DNA of 64,000 nt from Pseudomonas lurida (lineage in GTDB: Bacteria > Pseudomonadota > Gammaproteobacteria > Pseudomonadales > Pseudomonadaceae). The notes under the pieces are model-generated. The model was not told where the DNA came from. It saw nothing but the letters and a program-made list of their open reading frames with translations, and searched no databases. Position 1 is the first letter of the stretch. The number at the start of each line of letters is the position of its first letter. Below are positions 20,021-30,044 of the stretch, piece by piece. The DNA is taken from contig NZ_PDJB01000001.1 in NCBI RefSeq assembly GCF_002563895.1, positions 1 through 64,000 of the forward strand, given 5' to 3'. The position numbers and the translations under genes are program-made.

Positions 20021-20057
20021 AACAGGTGGGAGCGGGCTTGCCCGCTCCCACCTTGTT
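20021..20057. repeat. REP palindrome, possible terminator or operon hairpin
   Basis: A perfect 12-bp stem GGTGGGAGCGGG / CCCGCTCCCACC with loop CTTG (20025-20052), lengthened by AACA/TTGTT at its edges. It lies between dgoD and the transporter gene on the same strand and may trim or stabilise the mRNA between them. Confidence 0.8.
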
Positions 20058-20119
20058 GATCCGGTTTATCCCGTCAGATCCATTTCAGACCTCAATAAGC
20101 ATAAGAAGAGGCGACCCCC

Positions 20120-21427
20120 ATGCACCCTGAATCCTTCACCGGGCAGGCTTCTTTAGTCACGCCTACCAGAAAGCGCTTTTTCATCATGCTGCTGTTGTTC
20201 ATCACGGTGGTGATCAACTACCTCGACCGCAGCAACCTGTCGATCGCCGCGCCGGCGCTGACCAGCGAACTGGGTATCGACCCCGTGCACGTCGGGCTGA
20301 TTTTCTCCGCGTTCGGCTGGACCTACGCCGCCATGCAAATCCCCGGCGGCTGGCTGGTAGACCGTGTGCCGCCGCGCATCCTCTACACCGCCGCGTTGTT
20401 GCTGTGGTCCATCGCCACGGTGATGCTCGGTTTCGCGGCCAGCTTCATCGCGCTGTTCGTGCTGCGCATGGCCGTCGGCGCCCTGGAAGCCCCGGCCTAT
20501 CCGATCAACAGTCGCGTGGTCACCACTTGGTTTCCCGAGCGCGAGCGCGCCACGGCGATTGGCGTGTACACCTCCGGGCAGTTTGTCGGGCTGGCGTTCC
20601 TCACACCGGTTTTGGCTTGGCTGCAACACGCATTTGGCTGGCACATGGTGTTTGTCGCCACAGGCGGCGTGGGCATTGTGTGGGCGATCATCTGGTACGC
20701 GGTGTATCGCGAACCCAAGGACTTCAAAGGCGCCAACGCAGCGGAGATCGAGCTCATCCGTGACGGCGGCGGGCTGGTGGATATGCAGGCGAAAACGGTC
20801 AAGGCGCCGTTCAGCTGGGTCGACTTGGGCATCGTGTTGAGCAAGCGCAAGCTCTGGGGCATCTACCTGGGGCAGTTCTGCCTGAACTCCACGCTGTGGT
20901 TCTTCCTGACGTGGTTCCCGACCTACCTGGTGAAATATCGCGGCATGGACTTCATCAAGTCCGGCCTGCTGGCGTCGTTACCGTTTCTCGCGGCGTTTGT
21001 CGGCGTGCTGTGTTCCGGGGTCTTTTCCGACTGGTTGATTCGTCGCGGCGCGTCGGTAGGCTTTGCACGCAAATTGCCGATCATTGGCGGGTTGCTGATC
21101 TCCACGGCGATCATCGGCGCCAACTATGTGGACTCGACGGCGTGGGTGATTGCGTTCCTGGCGCTGGCGTTTTTTGGCAATGGCCTGGCGTCCATCACCT
21201 GGTCGTTGGTGTCGACCCTGGCGCCGGCGCGGCTGCTGGGGCTGACCGGTGGGGTGTTCAATTTCATCGGCAACCTGTCGGCGATTGCCACGCCAATCGT
21301 GATTGGCTTTCTCGCCAGCGGCGATTCGTTTGCGCCGGCAATTACTTATATTGCGGTGCTGGCGTTGCTCGGTGCGCTGTCCTACGTCTTGCTGGTTGGT
21401 AAGGTCGAGCGCATCGAACTCAAATAA
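20120..21427 (+). CDS. dgoT: MFS transporter, likely D-galactonate:H+ symporter
   Basis: A 12-segment anion:cation symporter-family MFS permease of 435 residues. NYLDRSNLSIAAPAL at about residues 34-48 carries the conserved Asp-Arg of this family. GWTYAAMQIPGGWLVDRVPP (about 72-91) is the first cytoplasmic loop signature and PAYPINSRVVTTWFPERERA (about 131-150) the next. Substrate assignment rests on its position after dgoKAD. It is 115 bases downstream of dgoD behind a REP hairpin. Confidence 0.85.
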   Translation: MHPESFTGQASLVTPTRKRFFIMLLLFITVVINYLDRSNLSIAAPALTSELGIDPVHVGLIFSAFGWTYAAMQIPGGWLVDRVPPRILYTAALLLWSIATVMLGFAASFIALFVLRMAVGALEAPAYPINSRVVTTWFPERERATAIGVYTSGQFVGLAFLTPVLAWLQHAFGWHMVFVATGGVGIVWAIIWYAVYREPKDFKGANAAEIELIRDGGGLVDMQAKTVKAPFSWVDLGIVLSKRKLWGIYLGQFCLNSTLWFFLTWFPTYLVKYRGMDFIKSGLLASLPFLAAFVGVLCSGVFSDWLIRRGASVGFARKLPIIGGLLISTAIIGANYVDSTAWVIAFLALAFFGNGLASITWSLVSTLAPARLLGLTGGVFNFIGNLSAIATPIVIGFLASGDSFAPAITYIAVLALLGALSYVLLVGKVERIELK

Positions 21428-21442
21428 CCACCGCCCAACCTT

Positions 21443-21468
21443 GCAGGAGCCGGCAAGCCGGCTCCTGC
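21443..21468. repeat. REP hairpin between converging genes
   Basis: GCAGGAGCCGGC-AA-GCCGGCTCCTGC, a perfect 12-bp inverted repeat between dgoT and the CigR-like gene, both of which end here. It is probably a two-way transcription end or mRNA 3' end protector. Confidence 0.75.
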
Positions 21469-21480
21469 AGTGGGAGTGGC

Positions 21481-21921
21481 TCAGTTGAGGACGCCGTCGA
21501 GGATCTCGTAGACGATGCCCGTGCCGACGGCAATCAACACCACATCCGGCCCCGAACGGCGCCATTCATAGCCCGGGTATACCGGCAAGCGCGCCAGGGC
21601 GCGGTTATCGAGGCGTTCGCCGTAGTAGCCACGGGGCAGTGGCTGGCCGCGCACCAGGCGCACATTTGGCGGTGGTGGTGCGCCGCGGGAGAACTGGCCG
21701 TGGTTGTCATGGATGATCTGCCGAACCGGACCGAAGTCCTGGGGTGGGCCGCCGCGACGGTTGTCCTGCGGGCCGCGATGGTCATCGCCACGTTGTTCGT
21801 GCTGGCCTTGCGGGCCGCCACGGTCAGGGCCGCCTTGGTCATAAGGCGCGGCTTGCACCAGGGCGCTGGCACCAAGCACCAGCACGCCGAGGCTTGCGAT
21901 CACGGATTTGGGCATTTTCAT
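21481..21921 (-). CDS. CigR/RcnB-like periplasmic protein
   Basis: 146 residues starting MKMPKSVIASLGVLVLGASALVQA, a signal peptide; GAGG precedes this ATG at 21921, so I reject the longer upstream start. A long Gly/Pro/His/Arg-rich low-complexity middle (QHEQRGDDHRGPQDNRRGG, about 38-60) is followed by a folded end, RLVRGQPLPRGYYGERLDN and then YEWRRSGPDVVLIAVGTGIV, typical of the RcnB/CigR family. RcnB members influence metal export and CigR is an anti-virulence protein in Salmonella. Which role applies here is not shown by the sequence. Confidence 0.75.
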   Translation of the reverse strand: MKMPKSVIASLGVLVLGASALVQAAPYDQGGPDRGGPQGQHEQRGDDHRGPQDNRRGGPPQDFGPVRQIIHDNHGQFSRGAPPPPNVRLVRGQPLPRGYYGERLDNRALARLPVYPGYEWRRSGPDVVLIAVGTGIVYEILDGVLN

Positions 21922-21945
21922 CGGGTATTCCTCAGGGCACACACA

Positions 21946-21983
21946 AAAAAAGGGATCTCGAACGAGGTTCGACATCCCTTGGT
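21946..21983 (-). terminator. intrinsic terminator of trpBA
   Basis: On the minus strand AAGGGATGTCGAAC pairs with GTTCGAGATCCCTT across a CTC loop (one mismatch) and is followed by a run of T. It lies 74 bases after the trpA stop and just upstream of the CigR-like gene. Confidence 0.9.
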
Positions 21984-22056
21984 CTTGCTGTTTAGGCCGT
22001 GCCTGAGCAGGTTGATTCCTCTGTATCAGGAACTTTACCTATGGCTTACGGGGCGC

Positions 22057-22865
22057 TTACTTACGGGCGTTACGCACGCCTTCCGATAGCGCCGCACACA
22101 AGCCCAGTACGCCATCGATGGCTTGCTGGTCATTGCTGGCGTTGGCGATGTGATCGATCAGCGCCGAACCCACGACCACGCCATCGGCCAGGCGAGCGAT
22201 GGCCGCCGCTTGTTCCGGTGTACGGATACCAAAACCGATGCAGATCGGCAGGTCGGTGTGGCGACGCAGGCGGGTCACGGCTTCTTCGACATGCTCCAGG
22301 GTCGCTGCACCCGCACCTGTAACACCGGCCACTGACACGTAGTACACAAAACCGGAGCTGCCATTCAGGACGGTCGGCAAGCGCACATCGTCAGTGGTTG
22401 GCGTGGTCAGGCGGATAAAGTCGATGCCGGCAGCCTGGGCCGGGTCGCACAGCTCACCGTTATGCTCGGGCGGCATGTCGACCACGATCAGGCCGTCGAC
22501 GCCGGCTTCCTTGGCATCGGCAATGAACGCCGTCACACCGTATTTATGGATCGGGTTGAAGTAACCCATCAATACCAGCGGCGTTTCGTGGTTGTCCTTG
22601 CGGAACTCGCGGACCATCTGCAGGGTTTTCGCCAGGTTCTGCTTGGCTTCCAGCGCGCGGATATTGGCCAGCTGGATCGCCGGGCCGTCTGCCATTGGGT
22701 CGGTGAAGGGCATGCCCAGCTCGATCACATCGGCACCGGCGGCTGGCAAGCCCTTGAGGATTGCCAGGGAGGTGTCATAACCCGGGTCGCCGGCGGTGAC
22801 GAAGGTCACCAGGGCGGCGCGGTTTTCTTCTTTAAGCTGCGCAAAGCGGGCTTGCAGGCGGCTCA

Positions 22866-22866
<1 letters not shown>
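22057..22866 (-). CDS. trpA: tryptophan synthase alpha chain
   Basis: Cleaves indole-3-glycerol phosphate to indole and glyceraldehyde 3-phosphate. 269 residues. [19 protein letters not shown] at about 47-65 holds the catalytic Glu and Asp, and [13 protein letters not shown] and [14 protein letters not shown] form the phosphate-binding loops. Its start overlaps the trpB stop by one base, so expression is coupled and subunits are made together. The end is [13 protein letters not shown] (SEGVRNARK). It is terminated by the hairpin downstream. Confidence 0.97.
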
Positions 22867-24203
<1,337 letters not shown>

Positions 24204-25100
24204 ATGAGCCGCGACCTTCCTCCCCTTAACGCGCTGCGTGCCTTTGAAGCCACCGCGCGCCTTAACAGCGTCAGCCAGGCTGCCGAGCAATTGCATGTGA
24301 CCCACGGCGCCGTCAGCCGGCAGTTGAAGGTGCTGGAAGAGCATTTGGGGGTGAGCTTATTCGTCAAGGATGGACGCGGCCTTAAACTCACAGATTCCGG
24401 TATCCGTTTGCGTGACGCCAGCGCAGAAGCGTTCGAGCGGTTGAGGGATGTGTGTGCCGAACTCACCCAAAGCAGCGCCGACGCGCCGTTCGTGCTGGGG
24501 TGTTCGGGCAGCTTGCTGGCGCGCTGGTTGATCCCGCGCCTTGGCCGCCTGAACGCGGACCTGCCGGACCTGCGCCTGCATTTGTCGGCAGGTGATGGCG
24601 ATCTCGATCCTCGCCGTCCTGGGCTGGATGCCCTGCTGGTGTTTGCCGAGCCGCCATGGCCCGCGGACATGCAGGTGTATGAGCTGGCCAGCGAGCGCAT
24701 CGGCCCGGTGATGAGCCCGCTCTTCGCCGGCTATGAGCGCCTGCGCCAGGCGCCTGCCCAAGCCTTGTGTGGCGAAGCCTTGTTGCACACCACCTCACGC
24801 CCGCAAGCCTGGCCCAGTTGGGCGCAGCAACACGGGATCGCGCCCGGCACGTTGAAGCATGGCCAGGGGTTCGAGCATTTGTATTATTTGCTGGAGGCGG
24901 CGGTGGCAGGATTGGGGGTGGCGATCGCACCCGAGCCGCTGGTGGCAGAGGACTTGCGAGCGGGTCGCCTGGTGGCGCCATGGGGTTTCAGTGAAACCCC
25001 GGCCCACCTGGCGCTGTGGCTACCCAAGCGCGCCGCAGACGGTCGCGCTGGGCAGCTGGCGCAGTGGCTCAAGGCTGAGCTGTTGCGCCAGCCGGGTTAG
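24204..25100 (+). CDS. trpI: LysR-family activator of trpBA
   Basis: 298 residues. The DNA-binding helix-turn-helix is [20 protein letters not shown] through [18 protein letters not shown] (about 8-50). The effector domain begins near residue 92 ([20 protein letters not shown]). It belongs to the GcvA-like branch of the LysR family. Its divergent position next to trpB identifies it as TrpI. The end is [13 protein letters not shown], and it converges with the DUF883 gene 11 bases later. Confidence 0.93.
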   Translation: MSRDLPPLNALRAFEATARLNSVSQAAEQLHVTHGAVSRQLKVLEEHLGVSLFVKDGRGLKLTDSGIRLRDASAEAFERLRDVCAELTQSSADAPFVLGCSGSLLARWLIPRLGRLNADLPDLRLHLSAGDGDLDPRRPGLDALLVFAEPPWPADMQVYELASERIGPVMSPLFAGYERLRQAPAQALCGEALLHTTSRPQAWPSWAQQHGIAPGTLKHGQGFEHLYYLLEAAVAGLGVAIAPEPLVAEDLRAGRLVAPWGFSETPAHLALWLPKRAADGRAGQLAQWLKAELLRQPG

Positions 25101-25111
25101 CCGGTAAACCA

Positions 25112-25438
25112 TCAGTCACCGCGTTTGCACAGCAGATAAGCCGCCAGCAGACCCAATGCACCGACAGCGACGCCGGCGGTGGTCCATGGGTGCTCTTGCG
25201 CGTAATCGCGGGTTGCAACACCGGTTTCGCGGATTTTGACTTTGCTTTCTTCGTAGGCATCGCTGATCAGGTGACGGGAGTGCTTGAGGGCATTCTCGGC
25301 ATTGCTTTTCAGGGCCTTCAGCGTTTTGCGCGACTCATCGGACGCATCGTCCTTGAGACTCTCAAGTGACTTGAGCAGGCTCGAAATCTCGGCTTCCATG
25401 CTTTCCAGCGACGCTTTGCGTAAAGAAGTGTTGGCCAT
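25112..25438 (-). CDS. DUF883 (ElaB/YqjD type) membrane-anchored protein
   Basis: 108 residues. A charged helical body (MEAEISSLLKSLESLKDDAS through NALKHSRHLISDAYEESK) is followed by a single C-terminal membrane segment with glycine spacing (TAGVAVGALGLLAAYLLCKR). E. coli ElaB and YqjD are inner-membrane proteins that bind ribosomes in stationary phase. That role is family knowledge, not shown here. It is divergent from the dodecin gene, 155 bases away. Confidence 0.88.
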   Translation of the reverse strand: MANTSLRKASLESMEAEISSLLKSLESLKDDASDESRKTLKALKSNAENALKHSRHLISDAYEESKVKIRETGVATRDYAQEHPWTTAGVAVGALGLLAAYLLCKRGD

Positions 25439-25593
25439 GTGGACTCTCCTGAATGATTGAGTGGCATGTGTAGATACCGACTGCGGCCATTTCAGAAAGT
25501 GCAGTAAATCTGAACTTTCAGGTAGGAATGGTCGCCAGAAGCAGTACGAACATTGACTGCTACGCTTGCTAAACGACCCTTAGGAGAACTGCC

Positions 25594-25809
25594 ATGAGTG
25601 ATCATCACACTTACAAGAAAGTCGAATTGGTTGGCTCGTCCACCACCAGCATCGAAGACGCGATCAACAATGCCCTGGCCGAAGCCAACAAGAGCATCAA
25701 GCACCTGGAATGGTTCGAGGTGACCGAAACCCGTGGTCACATCAAGGACGGCAAGGCGGCACACTTCCAAGTGACCCTCAAAGTGGGGTTCCGAATTGCC
25801 AGTAGTTGA
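25594..25809 (+). CDS. dodecin family flavin-binding protein
   Basis: 71 residues, a typical dodecin that forms hollow dodecamers storing flavin. Features are YKKVELVGSSTTSIEDAINN at about 6-25, the flavin-stacking Trp in KHLEWFEVTETRGHIKDGK (about 36-54) and a final strand FQVTLKVGFRI. AGGAG precedes ATG 25594. It is a single-gene unit. Confidence 0.93.
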   Translation: MSDHHTYKKVELVGSSTTSIEDAINNALAEANKSIKHLEWFEVTETRGHIKDGKAAHFQVTLKVGFRIASS

Positions 25810-25924
25810 TCACATCGGTTGAACTTGCCGACTGGCCGATTGCCATAACCTGCGCTACAACCAATGGGTGCCGATGCCACGAGCGTCGGCACGCTCTTTT
25901 CGATCAGCGCAAGGAAAGTAACGG

Positions 25925-26152
25925 ATGAAGAAGTTCTTGTTAGCGGTAGGTTTGTTGAGCATTGCAGGCACAGCCCTGGCGGCGGGCAAGCCTTGTGAAG
26001 AGCTGAAAAGCGAAATTGCAGCGAAAATCGACGCCAAGGGCGCCTCGGGTTATTCGTTGGAAGTGGTGGATAAAGGCGCTGCAGCCGAGGGTTATACCGT
26101 AGTCGGCAGCTGCGAAGCCGGCACCAAGGAAATCGCCTACAAGCGCGGTTAA
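25925..26152 (+). CDS. DUF1161 secreted small protein (first copy)
   Basis: 75 residues: signal peptide MKKFLLAVGLLSIAGTALA, then GKPCEELKSEIAAKIDAKGA and VVGSCEAGTKEIAYKRG. Two cysteines 45-50 residues apart probably form a disulfide in the periplasm. AAGGAAAG precedes the ATG. A second DUF1161 gene lies at 28101. Function is unknown; related proteins are described only as a domain family. It is followed by a strong terminator. Confidence 0.88.
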   Translation: MKKFLLAVGLLSIAGTALAAGKPCEELKSEIAAKIDAKGASGYSLEVVDKGAAAEGYTVVGSCEAGTKEIAYKRG

Positions 26153-26169
26153 TCCCGTGTGGCAGACAT

Positions 26170-26201
26170 AAAAAACCGACGCACGTGCGTCGGTTTTTTT
26201 T
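26170..26201 (+). terminator. intrinsic terminator
   Basis: The palindrome CCGACGCACGTGCGTCGG (26176-26193) is flanked by A5 and T8. It works in both directions, for the DUF1161 gene and for the convergent flavin oxidoreductase gene. Confidence 0.92.
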
Positions 26202-26213
26202 CGCCTGAAGGTT

Positions 26214-27215
26214 TTAGCCTTTCATCAACTGCGCCAGCAACTCATAGGAATGAATCCGGTCGGCGTGCTCGTACAGGTCGCAGGTAAAGATCAACTCATC
26301 GGCACCGGTTTGCTCGATCAGCACGTCCAGTTTGGCGCGGATCTTCGCCGGGCTGCCCACCATTGCTAGGCCAAGAAAGCTGGCGACTGCGTCTTTTTCA
26401 TGGGGCAGCCATAGGCCTTCCATGGTTTTCACCGGGGGGCGCTGCACCAGGCTCTGCCCGCGCATCAGCGCGAGAATGCGTTGGTACACGGAGGTGGCCA
26501 GGTAGTCGGCTTGCTCATCGGTGTCAGCGGCCACCAACGGAATGCCAAGCATCACGTAGGGTTTGTCCAGCACGGCCGAAGGCTTGAAGTGGTTGCGGTA
26601 CACGCGAATCGCTTCATGCATCAGGCGTGGTGCGAAATGCGAGGCGAAGGCGTAGGGCAAGCCGCGTTCGCCCGCCAGTTGGGCGCTGAACAGGCTGGAG
26701 CCCAGCAACCAGACCGGTACGTTGGTGCCGGTGCCGGGAACGGCAATTACCCGTTGGTCGGGCGTGCGTGGGCCCAGGTAGGCCATCAACTCGGCCACAT
26801 CTTCCGGGAAGTCATCGGCACTGCCCGAGCGCTCACGGCGCAGGGCGCGAGCGGTCATCTGGTCGGAGCCGGGCGCACGGCCCAGGCCCAGGTCGATACG
26901 GCCAGGGTAGAGGCTTTCCAGGGTGCCGAACTGCTCGGCGATCACCAGGGGGGCGTGGTTGGGCAGCATCACGCCGCCGGAGCCGACGCGAATGGTCGAA
27001 GTGCCACCGGCCAGGTAACCCAGCAGCACAGAGGTGGCCGAGCTGGCGATGCCGTCCATATTGTGGTGTTCAGCCACCCAGAAACGGTTGTAGCCGAACT
27101 TTTCCACGTGCTGGGCCAGGTCCAGGGAATTGCGCAGCGACTGCGCCGGACTGCCGTTGGCCCGCACGGGCACCAAGTCGAGGGTCGAGAACTTTACGTC
27201 GGACAGCGATTTCAT
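26214..27215 (-). CDS. LLM-class flavin-dependent oxidoreductase (luciferase-like)
   Basis: 333 residues from [19 protein letters not shown] chose this ATG at 27215 over the upstream one on family length and start. It has the bacterial-luciferase-like barrel: [20 protein letters not shown] (about 38-57), [20 protein letters not shown] and [15 protein letters not shown], with FMN/F420-contacting residues. It belongs to the MsnO8-like subgroup. The substrate is unknown. It stands alone between the DUF1161 and OsmC genes. Confidence 0.88.
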   Translation of the reverse strand: MKSLSDVKFSTLDLVPVRANGSPAQSLRNSLDLAQHVEKFGYNRFWVAEHHNMDGIASSATSVLLGYLAGGTSTIRVGSGGVMLPNHAPLVIAEQFGTLESLYPGRIDLGLGRAPGSDQMTARALRRERSGSADDFPEDVAELMAYLGPRTPDQRVIAVPGTGTNVPVWLLGSSLFSAQLAGERGLPYAFASHFAPRLMHEAIRVYRNHFKPSAVLDKPYVMLGIPLVAADTDEQADYLATSVYQRILALMRGQSLVQRPPVKTMEGLWLPHEKDAVASFLGLAMVGSPAKIRAKLDVLIEQTGADELIFTCDLYEHADRIHSYELLAQLMKG

Positions 27216-27432
27216 AAGCCTGCTTCTCCAAGGGGGCCGCAGGCTTTTTAGACGAACCAAAACCTGCCGCTGCATGTGCATACCTATGCAATGAGGGCAT
27301 ATACCCGAGATTCAATAGTTGGGCCGGAAATTTCCTACTGCATCACTAGGTTTCTCCGACAAGATGAACTTTGCCTGGCCGTCTATCCTCAGAACCCTTA
27401 CTGACGCAAAACCACCGTTCGAGGAGACCGCT

Positions 27433-27864
27433 ATGAGTATCGTTAAAAAAGCATCCGCGCATTGGGAAGGTGACCTGAAGACTGGCCTGGGTTCCATCTC
27501 AACGGAAACCGGGGTACTGCGCGAAGCGCCCTACGGCTTCAAGGCCCGTTTCGAAGGCGGTAAGGGCACCAACCCGGAAGAGTTGATCGGCGCAGCCCAC
27601 GCTGGCTGTTTTTCCATGGCGTTTTCCATGATTCTCGGCGACGCCGGGCTCAAGGCTGACAGCATCGACACCCACGCTGAGGTGACCCTGGACCAGGTCG
27701 ACGGTGGTTTCGCGATCACTGCGGTGCACTTGGTCCTCAAGGCCAAGATTCCAGGCGCTAGCCAGGCCCAGTTTGATGAACTGAGCAAGAAGGCCAAGGA
27801 AGGGTGCCCGGTGTCCAAGGTGCTGAACGCGACCATCACACTGGATGGCACGCTCGTAAACTGA
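27433..27864 (+). CDS. osmC: OsmC/Ohr family peroxidase
   Basis: 143 residues from MSIVKKASAHWEGDLKTGLG with GAGGAGA upstream, a better start than the earlier in-frame ATG. Both active-site cysteines are present, in HAGCFSMAFSMIL (about 56-68) and GCPVSKVLNA (about 124-133), as needed for thiol reduction of organic peroxides. The length and sequence are closer to OsmC than to Ohr. OsmC genes are often under stationary or osmotic control; CTATCCT at 27383 is a weak RpoS-like -10. Confidence 0.9.
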   Translation: MSIVKKASAHWEGDLKTGLGSISTETGVLREAPYGFKARFEGGKGTNPEELIGAAHAGCFSMAFSMILGDAGLKADSIDTHAEVTLDQVDGGFAITAVHLVLKAKIPGASQAQFDELSKKAKEGCPVSKVLNATITLDGTLVN

Positions 27865-27893
27865 CACCGCTGTATTGTCAGGCGCCAGCTTCT

Positions 27894-27980
27894 GTGGGAG
27901 CTGGCGTGCCTGCGATGGCATCACCTCGGTGTCACTGCGCAACCGAGGCGCCTGCATCGCGGGCATGCCCGGCCCCCACA
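27894..27980. repeat. REP doublet (inverted pair)
   Basis: GTGGGAGCTGGCGTGCCTGCGATG at the left and CATCGCGGGCATGCCCGGCCCCCAC at the right, inverted and about 38 bases apart, downstream of osmC. Confidence 0.8.
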
Positions 27981-28100
27981 GAGCTGTGTGACGACATTTA
28001 GTTATGCGTTAAATCAGAACTCGTGTTTCACCGATGTGGTCCTATAGCCTATGCAGCCTTAGCCGCACACTCGTGCGCAATGCATTTAGGGAGCTTCAAC

Positions 28101-28340
28101 ATGAAACGTTTTGCCTTGGCTATCATCTGCGGTGTATTGGCCACATCGGCTGTGGCCGCACCAAAAGACTGCGAAGAGCTCAGGAAAGAGATCGAGGTCA
28201 AGATCCAGGCGAATGCGGTTCCGTCCTACACCCTGGAGATCGTCAGCAAGGAAGAAGCCGACAAGCACGACGTAGCCATGGTCGTCGGCAGCTGCGAGAA
28301 CGGCACCAAAGCCATCGTCTACCAGAAAAACAACGACTGA
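28101..28340 (+). CDS. DUF1161 secreted small protein (second copy)
   Basis: 79 residues from MKRFALAIICGVLATSAVAA (signal peptide), with GGGAG before the ATG. The mature part KDCEELRKEIEVKIQANAV and VVGSCENGTKAIVYQ closely parallels the copy at 25925, including both cysteines. The two are paralogues separated by two genes. It ends directly against the convergent lipoprotein gene, with no spacer. Function unknown. Confidence 0.87.
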   Translation: MKRFALAIICGVLATSAVAAPKDCEELRKEIEVKIQANAVPSYTLEIVSKEEADKHDVAMVVGSCENGTKAIVYQKNND

Positions 28341-28763
28341 TCAGATGCAGTTGACGCTGCGTTCTTCTGCAAGCAACTGACGCGCCGAGTCATACAGCCG
28401 GATATTGGGTGTGAAGGCCAGTGAGCGGCCTTCCAGCACATAGCGCTGGCCGGCCTGGAAGTGGTCGTATTCCAGGGTCATGAAGCAGGTGCGGTACATC
28501 ATTTGGCTCAGCCCACCCAAACCGCCGCCAGCAGGGACTTCAAAGTCGAAACGCACCATCAGTTCGTGATGGCCGGGCGGGAACTGGAAATAGCGCCCGT
28601 CATCCAGGTTCTTGCCGTCCAGCCGCTGCGCCATCACCAGCTTGGAACCCGGCGTCGGCGTGGTGAAATCCACCCAGGCTTGCTGCGGATCCACAGGGGG
28701 TACGGGGGTTGTCGTGCAGGCGCTAAGGAACACGGCGGCGACGGGAAGCAAGAGCTGACGCAT
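28341..28763 (-). CDS. putative lipoprotein of unknown function
   Basis: 140 residues starting MRQLLLPVAAVFLSACTTTP; the lipobox LSAC gives a lipidated Cys. The mature part has QQAWVDFTTPTPGSKLVMAQ and a beta-rich tail (ELMVRFDFEVPAGGG, YRTCFMTLEYDHFQAGQRYV). I do not recognise a characterised family. The start at ATG 28763 is chosen over GTG 28772. It is divergent from the lipoprotein peptidase at 28905 and convergent with the DUF1161 gene. Confidence 0.75.
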   Translation of the reverse strand: MRQLLLPVAAVFLSACTTTPVPPVDPQQAWVDFTTPTPGSKLVMAQRLDGKNLDDGRYFQFPPGHHELMVRFDFEVPAGGGLGGLSQMMYRTCFMTLEYDHFQAGQRYVLEGRSLAFTPNIRLYDSARQLLAEERSVNCI

Positions 28764-28904
28764 GGCAGGCACTCGACAGAAAGAGAGAATTGAGCCTGAC
28801 GCGACGGCAGCAGACTCCCTATGAGTATAAACACGTCAGGCCATGGAAAAATTCCGCACAGGCACGATAGTCTGGCGAGCAAATTACCCAGGAGCGGTCG
28901 AGGC

Positions 28905-29948
28905 ATGGTCAGGCGTTTTCTTCCAGGGTTGATGGTTGTGCTGCTGAGCGGCTGCTCCAGTGTCAGTTATTACGGCCAGTTGGCCAGTGGTCAGTGGCAA
29001 TTGCTACGGGCTCGTGAGCCGGTGGCGCAGGTGATTGCCGACCCCACCCGCCCCGCATTGCTGCGCGAGCACCTGGTGCAATCGCAGAAAGCGCGCACGT
29101 TCGCCAGTGAACACCTGCACCTTCCCGACAACCAGAGTTACAGGTTGTACGCTGATATTGGCCGGCCGTACGTGGTCTGGAACGTCTTCGCCACGCAGGA
29201 GTTTTCCCTGTCCCCCGAAACCCATTGCTTCCCCATCGCTGGCTGCGTGGCGTATCGCGGCTACTACAACCAGGGCGCGGCGCGCGGCGAGGCGGCGTTG
29301 TTGAAGCAACGGGGCATGGATGTATCGATCGGTGGCGTCGAGGCTTACTCGACTTTGGGCTGGTTCAATGACCCCATCATGAATTCAATGATGAACTGGG
29401 GGGATGAGCGCCTGGCTACGCTGATCTTCCATGAGCTGGCGCACCAGCGTTTCTATGTGAAGGACGACACCGAGTTCAACGAGTCGTTTGCCAATTTCGT
29501 CGAGCAGGAAGGTACGCGCCAATGGCGCGCGGCACGTGGGTTGGCGCCGGATAGCCTGTCGACTTCAACGCAGCGTGATCAGTTTATCCAGTTGGTCCTC
29601 GATACCCGTCAACGTCTGCAGGCCCTGTACGCGCAACCCTTGGCGGTTGATGCGATGCGCCAGGCCAAGGCGGCGCAATTCGAACGTTTGCGCCGTGATT
29701 ACCGGCACCTGCGGGATAGCCAATGGGGCGGCGATAAACGTTATGACGGCTGGGTCAACCAGCCCATGAACAATGCGCGGCTGTTGCCGTTCGGGCTGTA
29801 CGACCAGTGGGTGCCGGCGTTCGCGGCCTTGTTTGCGCAGGAGGGAGGGGATTGGGTGAGGTTCTATGCGGCGGTGGAGAAGCTGGGAGGGTTGCCGGTG
29901 GAACGGCGCAAGGCGGCGTTGAGACAGTTGGAGGGTCCTGGCCATTAG
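28905..29948 (+). CDS. putative zinc aminopeptidase lipoprotein
   Basis: 347 residues from MVRRFLPGLMVVLLSGCSSV; the lipobox LSGC makes it a membrane-anchored lipoprotein. A zinc-protease motif IFHELAHQRFYVKDD (HExxH) is at about residues 174-188, with a downstream ESFANFVEQEG that could give the third ligand. This matches the family named putative aminopeptidase (PF10023). GAGG precedes ATG 28905; the longer upstream frame lacks this context. The natural substrate is unknown; an envelope location is inferred. Confidence 0.85.
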   Translation: MVRRFLPGLMVVLLSGCSSVSYYGQLASGQWQLLRAREPVAQVIADPTRPALLREHLVQSQKARTFASEHLHLPDNQSYRLYADIGRPYVVWNVFATQEFSLSPETHCFPIAGCVAYRGYYNQGAARGEAALLKQRGMDVSIGGVEAYSTLGWFNDPIMNSMMNWGDERLATLIFHELAHQRFYVKDDTEFNESFANFVEQEGTRQWRAARGLAPDSLSTSTQRDQFIQLVLDTRQRLQALYAQPLAVDAMRQAKAAQFERLRRDYRHLRDSQWGGDKRYDGWVNQPMNNARLLPFGLYDQWVPAFAALFAQEGGDWVRFYAAVEKLGGLPVERRKAALRQLEGPGH

Positions 29949-29955
29949 GGCCTCT

Positions 29956-30036
29956 TCGCGGGCTAGCCCGCTCCCACAGGTGACCGCCTTTCAACAGCTA
30001 GAGTGCGGTCGAACGTGGGAGCGGGTTTGCCGCCGA
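29956..30036. repeat. REP doublet (inverted pair)
   Basis: TCGCGGGCTAGCCCGCTCCCAC at the left and GTGGGAGCGGGTTTGCCGCCGA at the right, inverted and about 36 bases apart, between the converging peptidase and HAD genes. Confidence 0.78.
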
Positions 30037-30044
30037 ATGGGGTC

